A DNA stretch of 64,000 nucleotides, taken from assembly GCF_018320785.1 (NCBI RefSeq), contig NC_054868.1, positions 44,151,874 through 44,215,873 of the forward strand, read 5' to 3'. The notes beneath the pieces are model-generated. The model worked only from the letters and a program-made list of their open reading frames with translations, was not told the origin of the DNA and searched no databases. The translations under genes were made by a program, and so were the position numbers. Shown one piece after another: positions 46,501-54,700 of the stretch. The DNA comes from Cheilinus undulatus (lineage: Eukaryota > Chordata > Actinopteri > Labriformes > Labridae). Position 1 is the first letter of the stretch; the number at the start of each line of letters is the position of its first letter.

Positions 46501-47467
46501 AATAAATACCTGTGGCATTGCTCTATTACAAGGATTATAATGCTTATTTGTTGTCAGTATTTTCCAAAAGACTTTGAAAAACATCAAGGATTTGTATGCA
46601 AGCATGGCTTTATAAAATATTTGGCTTTTAGAGTATTTGAAGGTCATGACAGAAAAGGCTGCTCCTGAAATATGATTGCAAGATTGAATAATAACAAATA
46701 CAGCCAGACGTGGAAAACATTCATGGTCTATACTAGGAACTAAACAGGACTAAGAGAGGACAGGAGTTGAGATACATGCTTTGCTAAAAATGTAAATGAA
46801 CAATAATGCAAATTCATCTTATTTGGGATGTTACTTTGACAGGTGAAACACATCTGGTACGTATCAGTATGTGTATGCATGCGTGTATGTTGGTATGAAT
46901 ATGGCTTTATGTATGAATTGAATTGGGGGGTACGTGTGAAAATTATTTTGTAGGTATGTGTACACAGTTCTCTATGGACACCTAAATAGAGGAACTGTCT
47001 TCAGGGTTTTATGTCTGTTTTTGTTTTGTTCTCCTTTTTATGTGTGTATGTTGAATGTGATACATGGTGCAAAACGATGTTTTGTGATACAGCTATTCAA
47101 AACGTTTAAGATATTTGTGTAATTTACGGATATAAATACTCATACAGTGTGAAAGTGTAAAATCTAATTTGTTTTCCTCTGATATTTGGTGTCAGCTCTA
47201 CATTTTGTCATGCTCTCGTTACTAGAAACCCGCTGTCTTGCTGTCATTTTAACGTAATTAACGATATTTGAGACCAGAGCTGCGATGGCACAAGTAATAC
47301 GGATAGTTTCTTTCACATATCGATATTTTATAAACATGCAGAAATGTTTCTGTGAAGTTGTCTTTTGTCAGACACTTACTCTCCATATCAGCCAAAGCTT
47401 CCAGCTCGTCGGCGAACCGATCCTCGAAGTCATCCTCAACCTCGAACAACTCGTCATATTCGTCCAT
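22585..47467 (-). CDS. chtf18: chtf18, chromosome transmission fidelity protein 18 (clamp-loader ATPase)
   Basis: Large subunit of the CTF18-RFC complex, which loads PCNA for leading-strand replication, sister-chromatid cohesion and checkpoint signalling in the nucleus. The 22 coding exons (high to low) are 47467-47380, 45053-44976, 44887-44743, 44466-44277, 44151-44059, 42484-42432, 42331-42190, 42008-41784, 41708-41611, 41523-41400, 39318-39182, 39056-38963, 38874-38776, 38694-38564, 36151-36037, 35917-35693, 35509-35360, 33628-33498, 27934-27790, 27665-27567, 27028-26959 and 22706-22585. All join in phase to 917 residues (human 975). Features: acidic N-terminus ([20 protein letters not shown]), ITPPSSP near 90, AAA+ Walker [10 protein letters not shown] at 344-352, Walker B LIIDEIDG at 402-409, a lysine run at 438-443, IICICND at 451-457, [14 protein letters not shown], and the conserved tail [15 protein letters not shown] that in the family binds DCC1/CTF8. 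The exon number equals human. Introns are swollen by repeats to 25 kb. Confidence 0.95.
22782..23074. mobile_element. MITE with long terminal inverted repeats
   Basis: The left arm TTAAAGGGATATTTCATTAT continues to 'gatgaggtacctagcagca' and 'cctttaag'. The right arm, read in reverse complement, gives TTAAAGGGATATTTTTC, 'tgaggtacctagcagtag' and 'gctcctttaag'. The arms are about 90 bases and meet around a short centre. No coding capacity. Class undetermined; a TTAA or TA target is possible. Confidence 0.7.
23990..24200. mobile_element. Tc1-like transposon end fragment
   Basis: 'cagaaagttatcagaccccc', 'ttgcagcctgatgctac' and 'cagaaccccatcagaacaaa' match the terminal region of a common fish Tc1-like family, from memory. 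The transposase and the other end are absent. Confidence 0.5.
25059..25748 (-). mobile_element. tRNA-derived SINE (- strand) split by a hAT-type MITE
   Basis: Reverse complement of the same SINE type as at 19.03 kb: the poly(T) end at 25059-25066 and 'cacctttattcc' correspond to the 3' tail, and 25620-25748 to the body and tRNA-like head. The flanking direct repeat CATA(T/A)TTCAGTTCT (25045-25058 and 25744-25757, one mismatch in 14) marks the insertion. The element is interrupted at 25124-25611. Confidence 0.75.
25124..25611. mobile_element. hAT-type non-autonomous element inside the SINE
   Basis: The terminal inverted repeats are TAGGGCTGGGAC at 25124-25135 and the reverse complement of TAGGGGTGGGAC at the right end. 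They are flanked by the perfect 8-base target duplication GTGGATAG (25116-25123 and 25612-25619). An 8-base duplication and TAGGG-type ends fit the hAT superfamily. The interior (488 bases) has 'cgattcgat' and 'atcgatac' rich sub-terminal parts and a chance-length frame at 25254-25466 unrelated to known transposases. Confidence 0.85.
25912..26110 (-). repeat. reverse fragment of the 'gggctgcacggtggc' repeat
   Basis: On the - strand it reads the central and 3' part of the family that is absent from the 16455 copy: 'attggcc', 'gtgaatgtgagcatgcctgg', 'gtccagggtgtaccctgcct' and 'tcccacccaatgacagctgg'. A G-run lies near 25936-25956. Confidence 0.65.
27218..27243. repeat. (CT)n microsatellite
   Basis: A CT dinucleotide run in chtf18 intron 20. 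Confidence 0.9.
28755..29040 (-). repeat. GCCACTTTT-array element, small copy
   Basis: Units such as 'ggcaaaatgggcgaaaagtg' and 'gtgaaaaggggtta', followed by the family end 'aaatcacaactggggagggt' and 'cctgtctctggg'. The opposite end is not clear. Confidence 0.6.
30225..30458. mobile_element. short DNA-transposon-like repeat
   Basis: Starts 'acctccgccaaggaggtttg', contains 'gacggattttgatgaaattt' and 'gtgatccggatcgccgtctg', and ends 'gcagaggtctgcgctctcca' and 'gtgcttttctag'. This is a common fish repeat, from memory. No coding capacity. Confidence 0.6.
30660..31260. mobile_element. Tc1-like transposon, truncated
   Basis: The left end 'gtccctataaaaagtatcca' is followed by a 13-base palindrome (30716-30728/30738-30750). 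The same 'agtatttagtagatgcacc' block as at 3.9 kb follows, then 'ggattgaggtctggcc', 'attcaccttgttgt' and 'ggtcattgtcgtgctggaaa', which are antisense transposase sequence. The rest of the transposase and the right end are missing. Confidence 0.65.
31735..32040. mobile_element. short element related to the 30225 repeat
   Basis: Shares 'tttgtttgtttctttgtttg', the 'aaagtcgga' region and 'gatgatccgcac' with the 30225 copy but has different ends: 'acccacgccgatgaaatcgg' left and 'aaggcgtgggtctgccgcct' right, with complementary 'acccacgcc'/'ggcgtgggt' termini. Confidence 0.55.
32874..33103 (-). CDS. unidentified single-pass membrane protein frame, possible terminal exon
   Basis: I do not recognise this frame. 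On the - strand a good acceptor (GTTACTGCAG) is followed at 33103 by an open frame [16 protein letters not shown] and then MPSQVHQQ (ATG at 33056). It ends after a strong hydrophobic segment [19 protein letters not shown], the tail [10 protein letters not shown] and TGA. From the internal ATG it would be a 60-residue protein with one membrane segment. The entry phase (one base carried in) does not match chtf18 exon 18, which leaves two, so it is not an alternative chtf18 end in this frame. It could be the last exon of a gene nested in the intron, a small integral membrane protein with an untranslated first exon, or chance. Confidence 0.35.
33966..35111 (-). mobile_element. Tc1-like DNA transposon with both terminal inverted repeats
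   Basis: The ends are inverted repeats: CTCACAAAAATAAAAAAA with 'ctcaaaatattagaa' on the left (33975-34017), and the reverse complement of the same at 35057-35102. The interior, read on the - strand, holds decayed transposase: 'gtcctctggacaagagtcaa', 'cactccttgtgaagctcccc', 'tctcatcttcctcttgacat'. The frame is broken into pieces (for example 34348-34635, 34632-34853). It lies in chtf18 intron 17. Confidence 0.8.
36152..38563 (-). other. chtf18 intron 14
   Basis: Holds one GCCACTTTT-array element (36655-37330) inside the two halves of an older repeat ('gtggttctcaatgtgcgggt' at 36459 and 'tttgagaacccctgctgta' at 37425). A related piece is at 37710-38010 ('ggtgggtcgggacccaaaat', 'gagaaccactggtc'). 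No extra exon seen. Confidence 0.6.
36655..37330 (+). repeat. GCCACTTTT-array element, medium copy
   Basis: The left end 'gtctggcctcctgacaaacc' and 'cagagaatgggccttctaca' is followed by an array (36760-37140) of 'ttttgccac' and 'tttaaccc' units. The right flank is 'gattagagtggtgattattc' and 'ctttacaatggacccatggt', ending 'tgtgcagccttgatggc'. Confidence 0.65.
39740..41205 (+). repeat. GCCACTTTT-array element, longest copy
   Basis: Left end 'ggaccgcccacagaatttgc' and 'cctcagagaatgcgccctcc'; a long array (39920-40800); a right flank with 'tattttctggcatcctgaca', 'aattcatgttttgtcacttt' and 'cttccataagggggataaag'. It lies wholly in chtf18 intron 10 and accounts for most of it. The right tip is a perfect hairpin (41147-41192). 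Confidence 0.75.
41147..41192. repeat. perfect 21-bp inverted repeat at an element end
   Basis: Arms at 41147-41167 (GCTCTCCCCTTTATCCCCCT plus T) and 41172-41192 are exact reverse complements separated by four bases. The stem is far stronger than its surroundings. Confidence 0.9.
42485..44058 (-). other. chtf18 intron 5
   Basis: Mostly one GCCACTTTT-array element (42595-43460). The stretch 43461-44058 has no recognisable gene or repeat. Confidence 0.6.
42595..43460 (-). repeat. GCCACTTTT-array element, inverted copy
   Basis: Left: 'ggttgcccataagaggggat', 'aaaggggcgagctttctggg', 'atgggggtccatggaggtca'; then an array of 'aaaagtggcaaaa' units to about 43450. The far end is not clearly preserved. 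Confidence 0.65.
45054..47379 (-). other. chtf18 intron 1
   Basis: 2.3 kb of AT-rich sequence. Several short frames (45229-45450, 46122-46466, 46486-46668) have no recognisable features. Stretches such as 'acaacaaggaatctgactgg' near 46065 suggest an old retroelement, but I cannot classify it. Confidence 0.45.
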
Positions 47468-47720
47468 AATAACTCTAGCAGATGTAAAACAAAACCAGGG
47501 TGTCGCTTAGGAGTTTGGCTGACTGAAAAACACGCTTAATGACTTCTATCATAAATATTCCTTCTAATGCTTCGGCAGCGACGTTGACGAAGCAGATTTC
47601 CCGGTAAAATTTTGTTATTGTGTATTACTTCCGGGTTATGAAAGCCTTTCGTAATCTGATTGGTTGGAGAAGCTAGTACTCATTCTCCCATCATGCACCA
47701 CGGCTGAAACCCGTTAAAAT
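47468..47720. promoter_or_regulatory. chtf18 promoter, probably bidirectional
   Basis: ACTTCCGG (47627-47634, ETS-type) and an inverted CCAAT box (ATTGG at 47659-47663) sit between the chtf18 start codon and a possible divergent first exon. There is no TATA box on the chtf18 side. This is typical of promoters of replication genes. Confidence 0.5.
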
Positions 47721-47770
47721 GTTTGGCCGGAGGATGTCGCTCGAGGAAGGATTATTTCTTACTGTTAAAG
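47719..47770 (+). other. possible divergent first exon
   Basis: ATG at 47719 opens MFGRRMSLEEGLFLTVK and runs into the donor AAAG|GTATGT at 47771. It could be the first exon of a transcript sharing the chtf18 promoter, or an untranslated leader exon of slc5a10. No matching second exon was found. Human CHTF18 has RPUSD1 divergent to it, but this peptide does not resemble RPUSD1. Confidence 0.3.
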
Positions 47771-50700
47771 GTATGTATTGATTTAATTGTTTAACTTTAA
47801 GCTTACTATGTTCACAAAACTTAAGTGGAAACGTAAGTTCATGCTGGTATGTACGGTTTTACCATTTACGGTCTTCATATAACACGATAGATATTGCTTT
47901 GCTATCTCATTAACAGTCAGAGTTATTCTGATGACCACCCATCCTTTTTTGCACTAAAACACTTTTTTTTCTACCCAGTCCACGTCATATACCCATGTTA
48001 ATTTTTTATTTATATATTTAGATTTTTATTTTATTGCACTACAAACTCTTTATCTACTCAGTATTGGTCCATTTCACATTGCTCTGTTTTTATATGTATT
48101 TATAGTTAAAATCATTCTCTTTGCACTTCAGCGTTTATTGGCTTTCAATTTATCACTGTAATTGTACAGCTTAGTTCATATTTTAAATGTCGTTACTGTC
48201 AATATCTGAAGCTATATTTCTAACCGCCTGTTTATAGTGTTAATTTTTGTTTACAGACATACTGTACTGCATCTATGTATTGTTTACAAAATATATTTTC
48301 TCTTTGTATATTTATATGTGCAATTAGCTATATACATATGTTTTTCGTTTTTGTTAGACTTTTGTTCTTTGATTTTTATGCTGCTGATCCAGGTGCCTTG
48401 AATTGAAACATTTTGATATAGTGAGTTTTAAAATGGTATTATTGTTATAGTAGTTATCTTAATAAATGATTGTATCCAAAAAAAAACAAAAAAAAAACAG
48501 TGCAAGCATAGGTAAAAGTTTCTTAAGTTGTTGTTCAGTCAAAGTAACCATGCATGGTTGTAAAAATTTCCAAGACATGCTAAGGCTCTCCTCAAGGCAC
48601 ATCAGTGTGCCTCACCAACGCCACATAAGAAACGCTGATGTATACCATATACTTGAGCAGGCCTGAGCAAAGCAGTTACTAAAAAACCAAAACATGGGCC
48701 CTTGTAGCTCAGTGGTAGAATCTTTGATTCTTCCCACTGCTGCGTCAGCTGAGAGTGAATGTGTTTAAATGGGATCAGTTACATTTGATGGACACTTCAC
48801 GTGGCAGCCACTTTAATTTGTGAATGTTGTGTAGATGAGTTATGGTGACTTGTAGTGTAGAATGACTCTGAGTTGTCAGAAGACAGGAAAAGTCATATAC
48901 AAGTTTGAGTTAGTTTACTATAACATTAACTGACTCATTAAATGCTGAGTTTTTGCTTGCTTTCCTTCATTTTCTATAACACATAGACTCATCCTCGGCA
49001 CTGACAATGTGTTCTCTGTGTGTTAGTTTGAGAGATTGATGATGATTATGTGTGTGACGTCAGGGTGCCTCTATCACCACCATCTGCTCCTCACAGCAGA
49101 CAAACACTGAGCAGCAGTTTGTGTGTGACACTGAGGTAATTTCACATAAGGGAGCAGGAAAGCAAACTCAGCCAATGGTCTTCATGTCCTCATCTTGGAC
49201 TTCTTGTCCTAACATGTTGTTGCTCAAAGAAACATCGCCTAACCATGTTGTATGTCTGTATAAGTAGATTTAAATCAAAGGAGTGCCCCTTATCATGTTA
49301 ACCATGTGCTATTCTCAATATTATGATCTATTAAACACTCATTAGGCTGTGTCTGCATGTTTGCAGTTTTTGAAGCATAGAGCTCTTACACTTTGACATG
49401 CTTTTTTCTATATCTAGTCTGTATTGAAGTTTTTAGCTTCTATTTATTTTCCATTTAAAAGAAAATTAAAACACAATATAAATACACATATAGCACACCA
49501 CTCATATCAGTGGGATGCAGACACGTTTGATAATAATCAAAATAACTTTGTCTTTATGGGGTTTCAGTTGTGTTTACGGAGGGCCTCAGACTGCTCATTT
49601 ACCCCATTTCTTTTTCAAATCTGATCACTGAATATTAAAGATATGTGAGTTTTTGCCTGACAGATCTCATCAGCAATTTCCAGGAGAAATGGAGGATTCC
49701 CTTTGCACCATTTCCAGGTGATTGCTTTCTTGACCGACCAAATATCAGCGCTCACATTGAACACCATTCATTGTCAGAAACTAGATAAATAACACTGTAC
49801 ATTTTTGTGTGTTTGGAGACTGAAGACATTGATTATTGAAGTATCGACAGTAGAATTTCTCCCATTCTTGCTTCATCATACATCATCATACATTTTTAAT
49901 TGGAGACAGGTCCGTACCTCATGCAGACCCTTCTAGTAGCCACTATCTTTTACTATGAAGCCATGCTCTAGCAACTCGTGCAGAATGTGGCTTGGCATTG
50001 TCTTGCTGAAACAATCACGGAAGTCCCTGAAAAATACCTCATCCAAACGGATGCATACGTTACTCCAAAGCCTGTATGTAACTCTCAGTATCAATGGTGC
50101 CTTCACAGATGTGTGAGTTAGCCATGCCATGAGTACTAATACACACCCACACCATCGAGGATGCTGGCTTTTGAGCTTTGCACTGATAACACTCTGGATG
50201 AAAATGTCCCTCTGTTTCAGAAAAAAAACCAATTTGCGAACTCATCAGATCACAGGACATGTTTCCACTTTAGGTCAGTCTATCTCAGATGAGCTGAGCA
50301 GTACTTCCTGTGTCTGAAGGATCAAAGGTCACAGACCTTCAATGTTGGTTTTCAGCCTTGCCCCCTTACATGCAGAGACTTCTCCAGGCTGTAGATGGTG
50401 AAATCTCTAAAGTCCTTGCAGTTGCACATTGAGGGATATTGTCCCATAAAGTGTTGGACTTTTTGCACATGCTCTCTTTCACAGAGTGGAGAACCAAACC
50501 CCACTGTGGGTGCCTTGAACCTTCCAGGGGTGCTTCTTTTACACCCAGTCATGGTGTAATCACCTGTTACCAATCAACCTACTTACCTGTAGAATGTTCC
50601 AGGTGTTTTTGACCCTTTTGTCATTTCTTGCTCATGTCCCAACTTTTTCGGAACACGTTGCTGACTTTGAATTCAGAATGTGTGCATACTTCCTAAAAGT

Positions 50701-51772
50701 GTTTATCAGTTATCAGTCTATGCTATTAGTAATTAAAAATATATATTGAAAAGGATTTTTACTCAAATTTGACACAACTTTCCAACTTTTCTGGAATTGG
50801 TGTTTATCCCTGAAAGGCCCTCCTCGAGACAGCATTGCAAATTAGTCCAGACTATAAATGCTGTAGTGTGTGGGCAACAGTTTACTTGCTCAATACGTGT
50901 CCCTTCACAAATAAGCAAACATTAAATGAGTAAACTATAGAGGACAATATTGACAATCAAAGGTTTGGTGTCAGTTTGTTTGATGACATAAAAACAGATC
51001 TATGTTAAAATAAACTGGTGCTTTTGTCAGGTATTTGCTGCTTGTTGGAGGAAACATTAGTAATAGAGGGTAGAAATCCCCTAAAAGTTACTGAGTGAAA
51101 CCGTGAAAAGTTAATCAACCTGTTGTTGCTTCCTCTCAGCGTCCGTGGCACTTACCAGCAGATGTTTGTGTGTTTAGACGCTAATGATTATAAACTTGTC
51201 ATTGCCAATGATTGACCATCAGCGTGTGCTGGTGTGTGTGTGCATCGTGGACTCCGGCCCACTGGAGCATCTGCTGTACTCCACTTGTCAACCACACCAC
51301 ACACTCCATTATCCCCTAGCAGAGAGTGTGTGTCAGCGCTGCAGGTGCCACATTAAGGTGATGTGTTTAATCATCAATTCAGCCGGGGGACGGCCCTCTT
51401 CACACGTACAGCAAACACTCCGACTCAGGCTGGTAACTGCTGGAAGATCAGTCGAGGAGGAACTTTTACGAAGGGCTGGAGTTTGTGTTTCAGTGTGTGT
51501 GTGTCTGTGTTAGTGAGACGTTTGGTTTTGTGTTTGAAGGGAGGATAAGTTTTTATCAGACTAGGTGATAGTTTCTGAGTTTTAGTGAATGTGATGTGCT
51601 CTTCTTGGTGTTTCTTGTGTTTAAATAGAGGCTCTTCTTTGACAGATTATATGAAAAGGTTAATAGAATTAACAGAAACAGTGTAAAAATTGGATAAATC
51701 TAGCTTATTTGTGTCTATGTGGGTGAATTTGTGTGTTTTAAGTGTGTATTTGCGTTACTCTGGACACTGAGG
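47771..51772. other. interval between chtf18 promoter and slc5a10
   Basis: 47771-48500 is AT-rich sequence. 48500-49800 shows no gene; a tRNA-like 'ttgtagctcagtggtagaat' at 48703 is only a fragment. A decayed Tc1-like element is at 49850-50805. 50806-51772 contains GT-rich simple sequence (51480-51530, 51720-51750) and is probably the slc5a10 promoter and leader. Confidence 0.5.
49850..50805 (-). pseudogene. decayed Tc1-like transposon with transposase remnants
   Basis: On the - strand the broken frames at 50232-49933, 50260-50060 and 50573-50352 read Tc1-like transposase pieces such as VCISTHGMANSHICEGTI, DCFSKTMPSHILHELLEHGF and FMGQYPSMCNCKDF. Outer sequence 'atgtcccaactttttcggaa' and 'cctgtagaatgttccaggtg' matches the family's end. 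Several frameshifts and stops make it inactive. Confidence 0.75.
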
Positions 51773-54700
51773 ATGACCAACTCCACCATCAACTTCTACG
51801 CCCTGCCTCAGTCCTTCAGCATCTCTGACATTATTGTCATAGCAACCTACTTTCTTCTCAACCTCGCTGTGGGGATCTGGGTGAGAGTCGGAGTTGAAAA
51901 TGTGTGTGACTGTAAAGTTTATGTCAATGTCTGGATAACTGTTTGCTCTGTCAGTCATCATGCAGGGTGAGCAGAAATACTCTGAGCGGATACTTCCTGG
52001 CTGGACGGGACATGGCCTGGTGGCCGGTGAGTTGATCTATACAGATTTATTTATTTATTTGGTGATTATTTATGAATAAGGCAACAAGCTGGAGGAAGGA
52101 ATTTAAAGTGATGATTTTTTTTCCTTATCTGCAATTATCTGATACTAAGAGTGACTCCAAATAGTGGAATATTTGGGATTAAAGGGGAGAGCTTTCTGGG
52201 TCCCAGCCAAACTGGGGGCCAAACTCATGGTCCACTGTAAAGTTAAGCTGTCATAACCATATTTTATTTTTAACTCAAATAATAATATCCACTGTTATCA
52301 AAGCAAAAAACATGAATTTCATTAAATAAACCCCTTTAATTGAAACAAAATCACCTTTTGTAATGTTAACAATGTGGATAGAACCAACAATTTTGTAGAA
52401 ATTATAACCATCGCCTAAAACAAAGTTTTTAAAATCAGACCCTCTGAAGATGAACGATTCCTTGAGAATAAAAAGTTAATCTTGACTGCAGCTGTGAGAT
52501 TGCCACTCTGTTCATTTTCAATGTCCAGCATTGATTTGGTTTTTGTCTTGATTGAGGGGACAGCAGAAACACCTATCTCACACTGGTAGGATGTTGCAAA
52601 AAGGAGCAGTGTGGCCAGGGCTCTCCTGCCTAGCAGTGGATACTCCTTTTTCACCCCAATCCAAAATGCGGACCATGCCTTGGACTTGAACCGCAACCGC
52701 ATCATTTAATATGGGGTGACATCAATGAACTGCGCCTCTTCTGCAGTGCTTAAGCCACTAGCTGGTGTTGCTTAGCCTTGACTTGCCACGCCCCTCTTGT
52801 CATGACAACATGCCACCTGGCTGGACCCACAGCCCACTTTGGGAACCTCTGATTTAGGCTATGATGTGCACAACTGAGACAACTTTTTTTTGGAAAGGTA
52901 GTGAATAATTGAATTTGTGGAAAAAAAGACAAAAAATGCATGATAAGTTGCAAGAATAGATTGAAATATAAAAAAGTAGCATAAATGGGTTAAAAATGGA
53001 CAAAAAGTGGTAAAAAAGAGGCAAAAGAATTGGTGAAAAGTGGCCAAATTAGTTAAAAGTTCCAAAAATGGTCAAGTCAAAAAGTGGCATAACTGGGGAA
53101 AATGGGCTCAAAGTGACAAAAAAATGATAAAAAAAAGTTGCAAGAAATGGGCCGAGAGAGGCAAAATGGGCAAAAAGCATCAAAGAGTGGGTTAAATACA
53201 GCCAAAATGGTCAAAAGTAGCATAAAGCAGCTAAAATAGGCAAAAAGTGGTTAAAAAAGTGACAGAGATGGATGAAAAGGTAAAAACTGTATAAAAGTGG
53301 CATAAAAGTTAACAAAATTGGCTAAAAGAATGGGTGAAAAGTGTTAGAAAACAACAAAAATGGGCAAAAAAATGGCAAAAGTCAGCCAAAAAAGGCAAAA
53401 AGTTACAAAGACGTTGCAGAAATTGGAAAAAGGGTTAAAAGTATCGTATCAAACTTTTAACTAGTGAAGGGGTCAAATACTCTCTGAATGCACTGTGACT
53501 CATACATATCTGTGTTCATCTGCACACCACACTCAGGCTGGTACACTTAAGCCTTTATTTTTTCCCAGAATAATTAACATTGTTGTACGAGTGTTCCTGA
53601 ATAAAATACTTATTGCTTCCCCGCTGTGCACAGATTGGAGCATCTCTCTTTGCCAGCTCAGAGGGCTCAGGGTTGTTTATCGGCCTGGCTGGGACCGGAG
53701 CTGCTGGAGGCATTGCTGTCACCGGCTTTGAATGGAATGTGAGCAGACACAGAAACACACATCCATCAACATCAGAGATTCAACAAAACATTAAGAGACC
53801 CGATCTGATGACCCATTAATGTTCAGTAAACACAGCGTAGAGTGGAATGAAGCTGAGCTAGTCGACTAATCTATGTTTCTTTTGTTGTGAGCTGTATTTA
53901 TGGGGCTGGCTGAATAAACACAAGAAAAAAAGACAGCTACAGTAAATCATTCCTGACAACTGACATTAGTGTGACAAAGTTGTTTTTTTCAAATTATGGC
54001 TTTGAACTGGGTAACAGCAGTTACAGGCTTTCTGCTGCAGGTGGTAGCATTAGCACATCTTTAACTCCATCCATCTGTATTAAATGGGGCATAACAGTAC
54101 ACATGCTCGCACATGAGCCTGAGGGGAAACTAAGGAGATAAAACTTTGACCTCAGTTATTTAGGAAACTTACTGTCTCACCTCTTTGTGCTTTCTTTTCC
54201 TCTTTCTCCCAGGCCACATATGTGCTGCTCGCCCTTGCCTGGGTTTTTGTGCCTGTCTACATTTCTTCAGGGGTTAGTTTGCACATGCTCACACAGAGTT
54301 AAGCGTCTGCTTGTTAAGGCTGGTTCTGCAGGTACATTTAGGTGCCAAGAGACATTCTCCTTATCACCATTCCCCGCCTTAAAAATTCCCCAACAGGGTG
54401 TTACAATACTCCTGTCTCACACACGCATGCAGTTGTCTTCTAGGAAACATAATTTATGTTATCAGCACATAATTACTATATTAAAATCAGGAAGTGTGAA
54501 CAAATAAAAGTTCTTCACATTAGATGCTAATAAATACATCATACTGGACCTCTGGGACTGTCTGGAGCGTCTTGAGTTTGAACTTTCTGTGTAGCTCTTC
54601 ATGTCTAAAATGCTGACGTGTTCATTCAGATTGTGACGATGCCGGAGTACCTGGGCCGTCGCTTTGGAGGAGAGAGGATCAGAACCTACCTGGCTGTGTT

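Larger units (their letters stand above)
52027..53633 (+). other. slc5a10 intron 2, filled by an array element
   Basis: Almost entirely the GCCACTTTT-array element (52175-53450) with a hAT transposase fragment inside it. Short unremarkable sequence lies on either side. Confidence 0.65.

Noticed and set aside
48696-48735. tRNA gene starting 'gggcccttgtagctcagtgg'
   Set aside because: Only a D-arm-like half is present; there is no anticodon stem, T-loop or 3' acceptor complement. It is a tRNA-like fragment, probably from a repeat.
51184-51548. 109- and 61-codon frames before slc5a10
   Set aside because: GT-repeat-driven sequence ending in a Cys/Val run; no family features; position suits promoter or leader sequence.
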